Below, piece after piece: positions 47,881 through 59,656 of a DNA stretch of 64,000 bases. This DNA comes from Ascarosepion bandense (taxonomy: Eukaryota; Mollusca; Cephalopoda; Sepiida; Sepiidae). The stretch covers positions 3,013,501 to 3,077,500 of the forward strand of contig JBBBDQ010001124.1 in the NCBI GenBank assembly GCA_037127315.1, given 5' to 3'. Positions within the stretch are counted from its first letter, which is position 1, and each line of letters starts with the position of its first letter. Below the pieces are notes generated by a model. That model was not told the DNA's origin. It worked only from the letters and a program-made list of their open reading frames with translations, and did not search any database. The translations under genes were made by a program, and so were the position numbers.

Positions 47881-47884
47881 ACAC

Positions 47885-48840
47885 AACTTTATTTCATTGA
47901 TGTGGCATGGAGGCAATCTGCTGTGGCATTGCTGACATTATAAAAGCCCAGGTTACGTTGTGAGCTTCAGTTTGAGTATATTGTGGGTTAAATGATTCTT
48001 ATTTTCTTCTTGGCAATACCCCATAGATTCTCAATGGGATTCAGGTTAAGTATGTTTGCTGGCCAATTAAGATCTGTAATACTGTGATGATCAAACCAGT
48101 TACTAGTAGTTTTGGTACTGTGGGAATGTGCCAAGTTTTGCTGAAAAATAAAATCGGCATTTCCATAAAGGTTCTCATCCGATGAAAAGTTTTAAAATCT
48201 TACTGCATTGGTTTTTGAATTTGATTAAATGGGGTGGAGCGACCTCCCAACAAATGGCATGGCACCCAAAATCACCACTGATTGAAAACCTCATTCTGAA
48301 TTTCAAGAAACTTGGATTATGTGCCTCAGCACTCTTACTCCAGACTCTGGCATCTTAATTTCCAAATGAAATGCAAAATTTACTTTCATCTGAAGACAAC
48401 TTTGAACCCCTGTGTAAGAGACCAGTTATTTCTCTATTTAATCCAGGTAAGATGCTTTTGATGCCATCTTTGGTTTAGGGTTGGCATGACATTAGGAATC
48501 TAACACTTGCAGCCCATTTCTTGGACATGTCTGTGCGTGGTGGATCTTGATACACTCACTTCAGTCTCAGACCATTCCTTGTGAAGCGTCCTTAATTCTC
48601 TCAAGGTTGAAGTTATCTCTTTTGCCCGTGTACCTTTTCCTACCAAAATCTTCCCTTTTCATGAATACTCTTTATATACAACACTGTGTGGACAGCCAAC
48701 CCTCTCAGCAGTGACACTCTGTGGCTTACCCTTCTCAAGGACAGTGTCAGTGTGTCTCTTTTGGGCAACTCACAAGTCGGCCACAATCATGGGAAAGACT
48801 GCTATGTGCATTGAACTCAGACAGAGAAACTTAAACTTTT
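47885..48840 (-). pseudogene. Tc1-like transposase relic
   Basis: On the minus strand the frames give TEVSVSRSTTHRHVQEMGCK (HTH part), RNNWSLTQGFKVVFR (first catalytic site, SDES, lost), VVILGAMPFVGRS, YGNADFIFQQNLAHSHSTKT (second site; the Asp reads Asn), NWFDHHSITDLNWPANILN and LNPIENLWGIAKKKI (third site region). The order and spacing are those of a near full-length Tc1-like protein. Two or more catalytic residues are changed and several stops are present. It lies antisense in intron 1. Confidence 0.8.
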
Positions 48841-48876
48841 AATTGAATATTCTAATATTTTGCTACTGCTGTCTCT

Positions 48877-48907
<31 letters not shown>

Positions 48908-49014
48908 GAGGTGCAGGCAATAATTATTAAAAAGCTTGAAAGATTTTTAATTAATATGTAATAAGTCTAGAATATATACAGCTTTCACTTCTGGTTTTTC
49001 ACTTTCTTTTAAAA
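48841..49014. other. T-run spacer
   Basis: A run of about 28 T lies at 48880-48907. Confidence 0.5.
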
Positions 49015-49460
49015 AAATCATTTCACTCCCAAACAAGGTCGTAAAGCCACTAAAATGCAAGGGGTTACTATTAAGGAGAGAGAGAGAGCAATAAAAGAAT
49101 AGGAATTAAGACAGAACATAATGATTAAAACAACATTTAAATTTTTGAAGATCAAAGTTGACTGGTAAGTGAAAAGAGACAGCATTTATGGCTACATTTA
49201 GCTATTTCAACTGTAGAATGATGAGACCTTGCTGCTCATCTAGTACTTTAAATTTTTAAAGTCTAGGCACCATAGAGGAAAGTTCATCAAAACAATTAAG
49301 TATTTATAGAAAAGGCACAATGAAGTTACATTATGGTGGGAAAAGGAATGAGGCAGAGATGCCAAGTAAAGACCAATAACATTGCAGATGTTTTGTATTT
49401 TATCAAGAATCTCTAAGTATATAGCAGGAGCACCAAATCATTTTCTGAAAAAACAAAAAT
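49015..49460 (-). pseudogene. LINE-A-like 3' end relic (second subfamily)
   Basis: It is similar to 28966-29440 from CATTTCACTCCCAAACAAGG to ACCAATAACATTGCAGATG. It corresponds to the C-terminal coding end and 3' UTR of a LINE-A relative on the minus strand. It is more decayed than the 28966 copy. Confidence 0.65.
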
Positions 49461-50971
49461 ATCAAACTCTTTCATGATAGTTTTATTTTATTTATTTATT
49501 TTTATTTATTTATTTATTTTTTTTTTTAGATGCATGAAAAAAAAATATATATGTATAGTAGTGTGTACATGAAAATCAAGACTGCATGGTGATTAGTCAT
49601 CTTAAGATGTGAAACTGACAATCAAAATACAATCTTGATTATTATATCCAAACTGATTATATCTACAAATCTTCTACCACTAATATTAAACACTCTTTCC
49701 TAGTAAATATAGCAATTGTTAAATAATGTACACATACACACAATACTGTGCAGAAGTCTTAACTCTGGAGTCATTTCTATACCTAATTAATATATTTTAT
49801 AGCAGGGGTTTTGAATAAGAGATAAAAATGTAAAATGATACCCAAAACTGGATGTGCAAAAGTTTTTAATTTTCTCGTTTCTATAAACAGGTTACATTTA
49901 TAAATAATGTAATTCATTCATTTTGATCATTGAATTAAAAAAAACAAAAAAAAAAACATCAATAGTTTTTAATTTATATATAATGAAAATGTAAAATGAA
50001 TTTTATGGTATTTGTTCATATTTGATATTAACTAAATGAATACATAGAGGTATGTTCATTAATTTTTTTTCTAATTCAACTTTGTAATGAGTACATATAA
50101 AGTCTAAAATTGACTTTCCAGATTCTCTTACTCTATTCACTTATTTATTGCAGCTAAGGTTTTAACTAGATTCAAGATAACTACAAACACATTGCATTTG
50201 AATAAATTTTTTTTTTTTTTTTTTTTTTTTTGAAAAGAAAAAATCAATTTTAAACAAATCCAATTTTAGTTTGCAAGCTTCCAAGTTGTTTTGTATCTTC
50301 CTTGTATGGCTTGGTATATCGTATCACTTGAGCATGCATACATCACAAAATATATATGCTTCTGTTCATTTGCAAAATATGTCATTCTTTCCCCAGTTAT
50401 ATACCTGTTGATGCATTGCCTTTTTCTTGCTTGCTATCATGAAAGATGTTTTCTATTTGTGCATTTTAATTCATTGTCTTTGCTCTGCTACACAATGCTG
50501 CTAGGTACGATACACTTGCAGATAATAGTTCAGTACTGAGGGTCTTGTAAGCAAACCATTCTAAGAGGTAAAAGCATTGCAAAGCATCCTTCTATTGGTT
50601 TTAGAGTAGAATCCACCACTAAAGAAATGTGAACATTTAGTTTGAATTGAAGTAGAAAAGGGAATGTTCTTATATAAAACAAACAATTGTGCTCTGAAAA
50701 TCAATCAACCCCACTTTTTTCCTGTTTATTTATAAATTGTGATTTTATAGGCAGATATTTGCATATGCTTAAAATGCTTGCTTAGATAAAAGTTGACATT
50801 TCAGAAATAAATCATTACTTTTGAGAAATGACATTTTAACATAGAAAAGTATCAGACACTTAATGCTTTAAAAGATAATGAATTAATTTTTGTGTTTTGA
50901 TTTGAAGCATTGTGAGTGAATAAAGCTATTCAAAAACAGATCAGCAATATCAGAGGGAGATTTTCATTTTT

Positions 50972-51011
<40 letters not shown>

Positions 51012-51912
51012 TTTTTTTTATCTTGAAATCTTTTTCTCTCCCTCTACCCCCCCTTCACAAGCTGTCATTTTTCTTTTCCTCTTAAATTTTATTTTACTCT
51101 TTCACTTCAACACAGGAAGTTTTCTCTTACAGCCTTGTTCCTTTCTTTCTGGAGAGTTCCTTCCTATACTTTCTTGCCACTTTCTTTTCTGAAGAAGAGG
51201 AGTGACTATTCATTTACATTTTTTTTCCTTTAGTCTTAATATTGTGAAATTTGCATTTAGTAAAGGTATTGTTTTTGAAATGGATCTCCAGGAACTAATT
51301 AATAAAATAATATTTATTCAAAAATAAGCAAAGATATTGTATTAATTTGTAAAATCTCCAGGTTATTTGTTAAAGATTATTATATGAAGTATAAGTTTAG
51401 TTCCTGAAAATCCAACTCCAAAGCACTCTATTTGCACTAAAATGGATAGTGTTAGTTGTTCTTTGATACTCATAATAATAGTATACTGGTAGAACTAGGC
51501 AATATTTGTCCCTCCATAGACTGGTGTGTATCCCTATTTTGGGCATTTGGCGGTGGGGCGGGGGGTAAATACCATGTGTGATATAATGTCACAGTGGGTT
51601 GATGTTTAAATATCCATGTATTGTTTCCTCTTGATTTTGTGATTAATTAACAACCACTTTGGGGAAAATAACATTTTTTTGTTTTGAAGAATAGAAGCTT
51701 TACCTGTTTATTCTCTGCTCTTTCGTTTGGGAAAAATCACAGGATTTGTTTTACTCTTTTTTAATTTTCATTATTCCCCCACCATTCTTAATTAATAATG
51801 AAGCCTGATTTCTTTTTTTTTTTTCTTTACTCGCTCATTCACCTGTCTTTATTTTGAACATCTCTTAGATTTTTTATTTTTTTTTATTTTGTTCTCTCTC
51901 TTTGTTTTACAG
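49461..51912. other. AT-rich end of intron 1, no exon seen before 51913
   Basis: There are TTTA and T/A runs (49481-49528, 50205-50231), a C7 then (CT)n tract at 50974-51010 and pyrimidine-rich sequence. An 82-codon frame at 50291 has no recognised domain. Confidence 0.4.
50974..51010. repeat. (CT)n microsatellite
   Basis: A C run is followed by alternating CT. Confidence 0.9.
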
Positions 51913-52012
51913 CTGCCTTGTTATTGCCTACAATTATGGATATCAGATGTCCAAAAATTTGCTGGCTCAGTCCAGCTTCAAACTGAGGGTGCATGGACCC
52001 GGACTGACAGCA
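51913..52012 (+). CDS. SNX13: Sorting nexin 13, second coding exon (end of anchor and linker)
   Basis: The acceptor is TTGTTTTACAG and the donor is GTAAGC. With the GG from exon 1 it gives Gly-CLVIAYNYGYQMSKNL, then LAQSSFKLRVHGPGLTA. The first eight or so residues extend the hydrophobic anchor and the rest is a polar linker, as expected between the membrane segments and the PXA domain. Its length of 100 bases keeps the frame open: phase 2 in, phase 0 out. The exon order and size are close to those I expect for vertebrate SNX13. It lies about 14.0 kb downstream of exon 1. Confidence 0.78.
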
Positions 52013-52599
52013 GTAAGCACAATTCCTCTTTGCCTTGTCTTTTTACAGCATAAGTAATTAGAAATAAAAAGCATTCCAAAGAGAAAAGTAATAGAAATTT
52101 CATTATGTAGACTATTGGCTTCATTATTTTTCATAATTTTTTTTTCTTGGTCATCAAGTTTTTCATCAAGTAGACATTGCAATAATCCTTGAGTTTTCCA
52201 ATGTTTATATCTGCTTGTATATATTTTTTAGAGATTCTATCTTCTTAATTTAAAAAAAAAAATTTATTGGTTCCTCTCTATTAATTCACTGATCTGTGTA
52301 TAAAGCTATCTATCACGTCAAAGGATTGAGTCCATCTGGAAACAAAATAAAAACAGTGAGAAGTGCTGTCATCATGTATCCTGAATTTTATGTAACATAG
52401 AAAGTCTTAGCCACTGCCTTATTATCAATGTTACATATGTAATATATGTATGCAAGACTTAGGAATGCCGAAGGATAAAGTAATGGAAACAGGATAAAAA
52501 CATAGATTAAGCTACTTAATTTTTTCTGTAACAGTCATAATTATAGCTAGAAGAATTTCCAACAACAAAAACTTAGAATTTAAATATTAAAGAGATATC

Positions 52600-52888
52600 T
52601 AAACTTATTTTTATAAATGGAACTTTGTGTGTGTGTTCGTTACCTATAGACTCTGAAATGGCTGAACCGATTTTCTTGAAAATTTACACAGTTGTACTAT
52701 AAGCGTCTGCGAGTGTTTTTAGCTAGGTTTTGTGTCGAGGTACCCCCAATAAATATTGATAATCGAAAAAATCGGGTTATAGAAAGAGTAGTCTGATTTT
52801 ACTCAAATTTGATACACTCCTAGACAGACATAAGAAATGATATTCAGAAGTTTCAAGGTTGCAGTTCTTACAATAATGCAAAAAATTG

Positions 52889-52931
<43 letters not shown>

Positions 52932-53327
52932 CAAGATGTTTGTGTGTGTCTATTTATCTGCCTATGTCTGTATTTTTTTTTTTTTTTTTTTTTTTTTTCC
53001 AGCCCCTTTTATTTTAGTTTTTGCTTCAGGTTTGGCTCTAAGTAGGTATAATTGTAGTTCTTAGTTTCAGCCATGATACCATTTACTCAGAGGACTTATT
53101 TAACCTTCAAAATTCAGTTTATGACAAAAAAAACTTATTTGATATCGATACCAGGAAATCAAAATTTGACTAACATCCATTCATTTTCTTTCAGTCTATG
53201 GTTTCGCTTTAACTGTAAGCAACTATTGCTTTTTAGTCTTTCGTGCCAACGTCCAAAGAGTCTGAGCTCCAGGACCATGGATTAATTTTAAAGCTTTCAT
53301 TACACCCAAGCAATGCCGGGCTATACT
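52600..53327 (-). repeat. Dispersed repeat R1, copy 2
   Basis: This is the reverse complement of the R1 order, from AAACTTATTTTTATAAATGG through CTATAGACTCTGAAATGGC and a (TA)n tract at 52895-52930 to CAATGCCGGGCTATACTG. A long T run (52973-52998) is specific to this copy. Confidence 0.85.
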
Positions 53328-53473
53328 GTTGTTGTTATTTCAGAATGCATGAAGAAATTAAGCAGAACACAAGTTCTAAGAAAAAGTGAAGAATTTTTTT
53401 TTATTTGCTAATAAATTTCTAGCAGCTGAGCATGTTTGAACTCCTTTATAATTCTCTAGTCTAATATATAGAG

Positions 53474-53780
53474 GATGTGCATGTGATGCAGTGGATATCA
53501 GCTTGGAACGAGAAATTAGTCAAGTTTGAACTCCAGTTGAATTCGTTCCATTCACTTATACGCAAATACCCTTTGGAAAAGTACGAACCCGTTGCTTCTC
53601 TCTCTCCAGTTATAGGTTAAATAGCAGGACTGATTAAGTCCTATAGCCTTGATTGATAACCAGTCTACTGCAGAAAGTAATGGGAACCTACTGCAGGAAA
53701 ATTTTCTGCCAAGTCAGTAATGTCTCTTGAGATATGATTGCCCAAGAGTGTATTTCATATGGCACTTAACTGAACTGAGT
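53474..53780 (+). mobile_element. tRNA-derived SINE, family 1, copy 5
   Basis: It reads GTGATGCAGTGGATATCAGC, then CAAGTTTGAACTCCAGTTG, and ends ATGGCACTTAACTGAACTG. Confidence 0.85.
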
Positions 53781-53910
53781 CTCTATCTTTCAGTCAATTC
53801 TTTGTATTGAGTCCTTACTCTAACAAATGAATTATCTGTTGACAGTGAATTTGATATTGAGAAAAAGCTTCTGTTCTTAGTGAATCTTAAGCCATTTCTA
53901 ATAGTAGATA

Positions 53911-54189
53911 TGTGCGTTGCGGCGTAGTGGATACTGGCTCAAAATGAGAAATAAGAGATGAATTTGAATTCCAGTTGAAATCAATTCATTGACTTGCACA
54001 CATGCTTGGGAAAGGATTTAATCCATCTTTTCTCCATCCAGCTATGGGTTGAATCTTGGTTAGCAACCAGTCTACTGCAGAAAGTAATGGCAACCTACTG
54101 TGGGGAAAATCTTCTGCCTAGTCAGCCATGGTGCAAAAGACACATGAACACCTAAGCATGTGTCACATATATCAATTAACTATCTGACT
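53911..54189 (+). mobile_element. tRNA-derived SINE, family 1, copy 6
   Basis: It starts TGTGCGTTGCGGCGTAGTGG and is complete but missing about 20 bases in the middle. It is in the same orientation as copy 5 and only about 130 bases away. Confidence 0.82.
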
Positions 54190-54229
54190 AATACATATAT
54201 ATATATAACAAATTGGATAAAACAGCAAA

Positions 54230-54990
54230 TTTTTATAAAGTAAAAGCAAAGGATTATAATGCTTTAATTCAGAAAAATTTTAACAAAAAGCTATAAAAAG
54301 TAAACAATAACAGAGAAAATTTGGTCGGAAGTATAAATACATCTAGTGAAAAAAAAAATTACTAATACATTAAAAATAAGCAATAGTCAGAAAACTCAAC
54401 ACAGAAGTGTTACATCATCATAAAGGGCCATAAACCAAACTTTGATACAAATCCTACCACTAGGATCATAAATCCTATCAGGCTTGAGATTGGAAGAATA
54501 AGTAAAAATATACTCAAAAGGGTAAATATACAAATTAAGGACTACCTTGGCTTAAAGCTATGAATCAATACCACCAATGTAACAAACTGGTTCTGTAATA
54601 TAAAAGAAAAAAACAAAACAATTGTTCTCTAATCCAATTTGATATTGAATATTACTTATCAATATCAAGGGAACTGTTTATGCCTACATTGGAATTTGCC
54701 AATGTTTACTTGGATCTATCAGAGGTGGAATGTAACAGTATTATGAATGCAAAAAAATCGGTTTTCATTTATAATAAAGAACATTGCCTAAAAAATAACT
54801 CAAGGGAAAACTTTGATATTACAATGGGATCACTAGACTTTGTAAAGTCTTCCAATTTTCATGGATTATTTATTCTATATAATCTTACTAATCTTCATAA
54901 TAATATAAATAAAGAAGATATTGGATTATACAGGGGTGATGGCTTTATGGTTGTGAAGAATTCCATAAATTCTAAAATTGATATAATTAA

Positions 54991-55034
<44 letters not shown>

Positions 55035-56090
55035 AAAAAAACTAAATTTAAAAGTTACTATTAATACAAACCTAAAAAAAAAAAAGTATATCTCCTCGAT
55101 GTGACCTGAGATTTAGTAAATAATATAGACCAACCATATAAAAAAAAAAAAAACAGATCCTTTATATATCCACCTAAAATCTAACCATCCTCCATCCATT
55201 ATAAAACATGTATCCTCATCCATATACTATAGAATTAGTAGAAATTTTGCAAATGAAGGTGTATTTAATAAACACAATTTTTATATTAATGCTTTAAAAA
55301 ATAGTGGATATGAATGCCCTAATATTAAACATGTAAAAGAATATCTACCCCTGAAGAAGAAGAAATAGAAAAATTATTTAGGTACACACCACCTTTCAAC
55401 CAAATGGTTAGCTGTAAATTAGGCCAAAAATTTCTCGCTTTGATTGAGAAACATTTTTCAAACAATAATCCATTAAGCAAGATTTTTGATAAAAATTCAC
55501 TAAAATTATGTTAGTTATACTGATAATCCAGAAAAAAATTGTAAAAAAACACAAAATTTTAAATAAAAACTTAAATAAAAAATTATAATTCCAAAACTGA
55601 AATCAATAATTTAGACAATAAAATAATTGTAGAATCTCTATAGTGTCCATTTGAAAATAAAAGCCTTATGGAATCTATTGTTTATCAATATACTATTTCT
55701 TCTACTGAACCTCCTGGTAATAAAAAAAAAAAAAAAATAATTATATCAGTAGCACTAAAACACTTTTAAATTAAGATTTTACCAGCATATTTCTTCCTTT
55801 TAATAACAATAAGTACTGTAATCAAACCTCCCTATCCAAATATTTTTGCTGTTTAAAGGAAATTAATAAAGCCCCCATAATAAAATGGAAAAAAAAATGT
55901 AAGTCTTTAAATGATTTATGCCCTTTGTGTCTATATGAAAAACTATACATTATGTTTCTTAAAAATAAGGATCTATTAAATATAAAAGTAATGTAGACAT
56001 TGTAAAATGTTCATCTTTAGGTTGTAATTAATAATTCTTCATATAAGCCTATTGATTAACTTACATATATACTTTAATTTATTTTGTACT
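54230..56090 (+). pseudogene. Penelope-like retroelement relic (RT plus GIY-YIG)
   Basis: The frame 54680-55000 reads NFDITMGSLDFVKSSNFHGL, and NKEDIGLYRGDGFMVVKNS; the RT catalytic motif is usually a Y.DD sequence and is altered here. After a (TA)n interruption (54998-55031), frames give PPFNQMVSCKLGQKFLALIE, HFSNNNPLSKIFDKNSLKL, then SIVYQYTISSTEPPGNKK and finally NDLCPLCLYEKLYIMFLKN. This is the order found in a widespread retroelement protein with an RT part and a C-terminal GIY-YIG nuclease, with a Cys-containing CNLC motif at the end. Many stops are present. I place it with Penelope-like elements by domain order; the clade is inferred. Confidence 0.65.
54998..55031. repeat. (TA)n microsatellite inside the Penelope-like relic
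   Basis: An alternating TA tract separates the RT part from the rest of the relic. Confidence 0.9.
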
Positions 56091-58185
56091 ATAAAATAAT
56101 AAATATAAATTTAATAAATTTTAGGATTGCTTTGTGTTAAGAATACAGTGAGTTAGTAAAGAAATGTACTCTGAACCAAAAAAAATATAAAAATATTTTA
56201 ATCATACCAAATAATTTTTTTTTTTTTTAAATAATAAAGAGCAGGGATACCTATAACTCTAAGAGTATTTCTTCATAGCTAAAATGTATACTTCTTACCA
56301 GAAATAAGCAGTCTAGCTGTAAATGAGCTTTCCTGAGACATGTATGAATACCCCCCCCCTCTAACATCTAACCTATATTTTACATTTTTAAAGTCGACCT
56401 TCATTCTGGTTAGTTAAATTAAACCCACCCATAAAATCTAAACTTTTTGCCTCTTCCACTCCATATTAACTATTTAGTAAGCAAATGTATTGTTTTCTAT
56501 TTTCAAATGTAAATCATTTTCATCAAAGTTACTTAGCATTGCCTGATAAGATAAAAACTTTAAATCTCGAAACAGAAATCTGTCGCAATGTAAATTAAAA
56601 AAAACTAACATATTTACTTAAGTAAATTTGGAAATACTTTGATTATATTTTCTGTATGAGTAATCTAAAATTTGTTTTATCTATACAATTAAGTCTTATT
56701 GTCACTAAAAGTAATACTATATCCAAACGAGCTAACCAAAATAAAAATTTATTAGTTTGATTACCCATGTTTACTAATGATTTATTTTATTATAGTAACA
56801 CAAGGTACAGTATTTTATTGTTATTGAGCAATGCCTCCTCTTCATATAAAACCAGTATCCTATCAGTAAGGAAATGAGATTTTGTTGCATGAATAGTCAT
56901 ATTGTTTTGTATACGATAAAATATTAATTACTAATTTATATTTAAATATGAATAAATACTTAGAAATAATTTATAATATTTATATTCTTCTTGTAAATAG
57001 TAATAATTATATGCCAAAAATAAAAGGATTACAAGGGTGTACTAAGATGTTTTTAGCCCAACCAAAATGGATGTGGGTTATAGAGCAGTGGATATTGCCT
57101 TGGAACTATAATAATAAAAAAAAATTTTCATGTCTTCATTTTTGACAGCTTAGGTAAACTAGTCTTGTAATAAATATTTTGGACTGGATATTTACTTTAA
57201 GAACTAAATTCCTTATTGATTGTCAGTCACTTTGATTCTTAGTCAAAAAAATAAATTGTTTTTGGGAATACAGAAAAACTGTAAAGTTCTTTTTTTCTTA
57301 TGTCTGACTACTTAAACATTGTGCTGATCTTTTTTTTCTTGGCCTTGCAATGTCTATAAGTCTCTTATGTTAATGATTCTAATTATTGCAAGAATTTTCA
57401 TCACCCTCTTATATGTCAAGCCAAAATCAATGCAAATTAGCTGAAATTTTGAAGTTTTCACTAACACTTCATTTATAACTGCCTAAATGTCGAAATGGCC
57501 ACAAATAGTAAATAAGACTGTCAACATCTACACTCACAGGGACATTTTAAAGTTGTTCTATTATAGAGAAGCCAATAATATTTAAATATTTGATCTGTAA
57601 TTCATGCCCTTTCCACATTTTTAAATGTTTTTCTTTTTATTTATAAACCCTTAAAATAGTAGTCACACTCTCTTATTGTTGGCTTGCTTGTACTCCCTGT
57701 CAGGATGTATTACTTTTGAAAGGTCAACACGACTAAATTTTGAATTTCACTACTTGTAACTTAAAGAAGAAAAAAATTAAAATGAGCTGAATCACTTGGC
57801 TAGTAACACTGCCCAACAATTTTTAACATTTAAAAAAATTACTAGGCTAAGAGTAGGTGACTTTTAGGGAGCTCTGATTCTGAATCTGCAAACCATTTTT
57901 CTCTATCGGGTCTCAATTTTTTGAAAATCGCATACTAAAATTTAATTTGTTTTTGTAAATTAAGGCTTCTTAGACCAAATACTATACTTTTGCTTAATTT
58001 AACTGATTTTAAATGAAAATTTTAATGATTGTTTGTCATATTTTATAAATATATACAACTATATTTAGATTTACAAAGAAAATAGACTATTTTAACTATT
58101 TTTACAATTTCACATTATAAAATGTTTTAAAAAGTTGTAAAGTTAACTTAAATTGCAAGAAAAAGGCATCTAACAAATCTAAACT
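56091..58185. other. AT-rich intronic stretch, no gene seen
   Basis: A short match to the SINE family 1 head (GAGCAGTGGATATTGCCTTG) is at 57081-57105. Nothing else is recognised. Confidence 0.4.
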
Positions 58186-58196
58186 GTGAGCCATGT

Positions 58197-59616
58197 TTAA
58201 TGGTACTTAGAATTCTTCTTCTGCTTGCTTACCAGGCTCATCAGGTTGTAGACTCCAAATAAAATCTGCCAACATAGCTGGGCTCCACTTTCTTTGTAAC
58301 GAGTTTCCATTATAGCTATGTCTTGATAAAAGTGTTCGTGTTCATCGCTTGGATCTGATGGATTTTCTGGAAAAAATGAAAGATGGGTGTGGAGAAAATG
58401 GAGATTTAGCAACATGTTACATCCCAATCTCTGATACGGTTTAATCAAATCAGCCACTAAAACTTAATGATCTGCAGATTTATACTTTCCCAAAAAACTA
58501 TTTCCTACTCTCTTGAATCTAACCCATACTGCTAGTTACATCCCAATCTCTGATACAGTTTAATCAAATCAGCCACTAAAACTTAATGATCTGCAGATTT
58601 ATACTTTCCCAAAAAACTATTTCCTACTCTCTTGAATCTAACCCATACTGCTAGTTACATCCCAATCTCTGATACGGTTTAATCAAACCAGCCACTAAAA
58701 CTTCATAATCCGCAGATTTATACTTTCCCAAAAAACTATTTCCTACTCTCTTTAATCTAACCCATACTGCTAGTTACATCCCAATCTCTGATACGGTTTA
58801 ATCAAACCAGCCACTAAAACTTCATAATCTGCAGATTTATACTTTCCCAAAAAACTATTTCCTACTCTCTTGAATCTAACCCATGCTGCTAGTTACAGTT
58901 CATAGTATCATCACATCAAAAATGTTGTCAAGCATAAGTTTTCTATTCTGTGGACCAACAATTACACCTGCTTTTACTTTTGCTTCACTTAATTTGGGAA
59001 ACTTTCCTCTCAGATACTTAAAAGTAGGTTTATCATTGTCTAGGGCCTTTACAAATTGATTGATTAGCCCTAATTTAATATGCAAGGGAGGGAGAATGAT
59101 CCCCCCCCCCCCCGAGTGGTTCTCGAATGACGTTGTGGGAGCCTGGCGTGCTGTCTCTGGGTTCCCATTCTGAACGCATGTAATGTTCTTTTTTAGCGTG
59201 ACTATCCCATTTGCATAGGAAGCATATATATTTTGTGAAACCTAATTGAAGTCCACTCAAAACTGCAACCACTTTTAAATCGCAACAGATTTGCCATTTA
59301 TGCTCTTTGTACTTTACCTTTTCTAGAATAAATGCCAAATTTCCGTAATTCTCTCTTAAAACCACCGAATGGGCAACTGGAATCGATGGTAGGGTGTTTC
59401 CATGATGCAGAAGTACAGCTTTTGTACTGTAAAGTAAAGAATTGATAAACAGTCTCCATTCAGTAGGGACATAGCTCAAATTCAAATCCATGAACAGTCC
59501 AAGAATGCTATTACAATATGACAAATTGTTTTCTAAAGAAAATCTATGTACAAAGTCATCAGAAGACGATCTGAACTTGCTTACTTGAACATCTTTATGC
59601 AACATATTCTTTTCTT
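58197..59616 (-). pseudogene. Broken copy of a conserved multicopy protein family of unknown function
   Basis: The minus-strand frames in order are 59605-59075 (SDDFVHRFSLENNLSYCNSI, EWRLFINSLLYSTKAVLLHH, GNTLPSIPVAHSV, ICCDLKVVAVLSGLQLGFTK, CFLCKWDSHAKKEHY), 59085-58900 (ILPPLHIKLGLINQFVKALD, FPKLSEAKVKAGVIVGPQ), then the tandem units, then 58457-58197 (RLGCNMLLNLHFLHTHLSFF, DEHEHFYQDIAIMETRY). I recognise this as a family present in many copies in Hydra, aphids, molluscs and others, usually unnamed. Conserved motifs such as LPPLHIKLGL, FLCLWDSR and HFLHSHLDFFP are present. A C13 run causes a frameshift near 59101. A frameshift near 58300 moves the end from SPAMLADFIWSLQ to another frame. 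The N-terminus is incomplete. Function is unknown; mobility is only suspected from copy number. Confidence 0.75.
58416..58891. repeat. Four tandem copies of a 119-bp unit
   Basis: Units start at 58416, 58535, 58654 and 58773, each with GTTACATCCCAATCTCTGAT. Units 1 and 2 share AAATCAGCC...CTTAATGATC, and units 3 and 4 share AAACCAGCC...CTTCATAATC. On the minus strand each unit encodes part of the family protein (FLGKYKSADYEVLVAGLIKP then YQRLGCN). A length of 119 is not a multiple of three, so the frame is shifted at each step. Confidence 0.93.
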
Positions 59617-59656
59617 GTAGTCACGAAGTTAACACTCCACTCTGATGTTATGTTAA

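Larger units (their letters stand above)
37950..51912 (+). other. SNX13: SNX13 intron 1 (about 13.96 kb)
   Basis: It is bounded by GTAAGT and TTTTACAG. It is filled with repeats and transposon relics, listed separately. No additional conserved exon is seen. Confidence 0.7.

Noticed and set aside
50291..50539. An additional SNX13 exon or separate small gene
   Set aside because: The hydrophobic frame has no conserved motif, and exons 1-3 join in phase without it.
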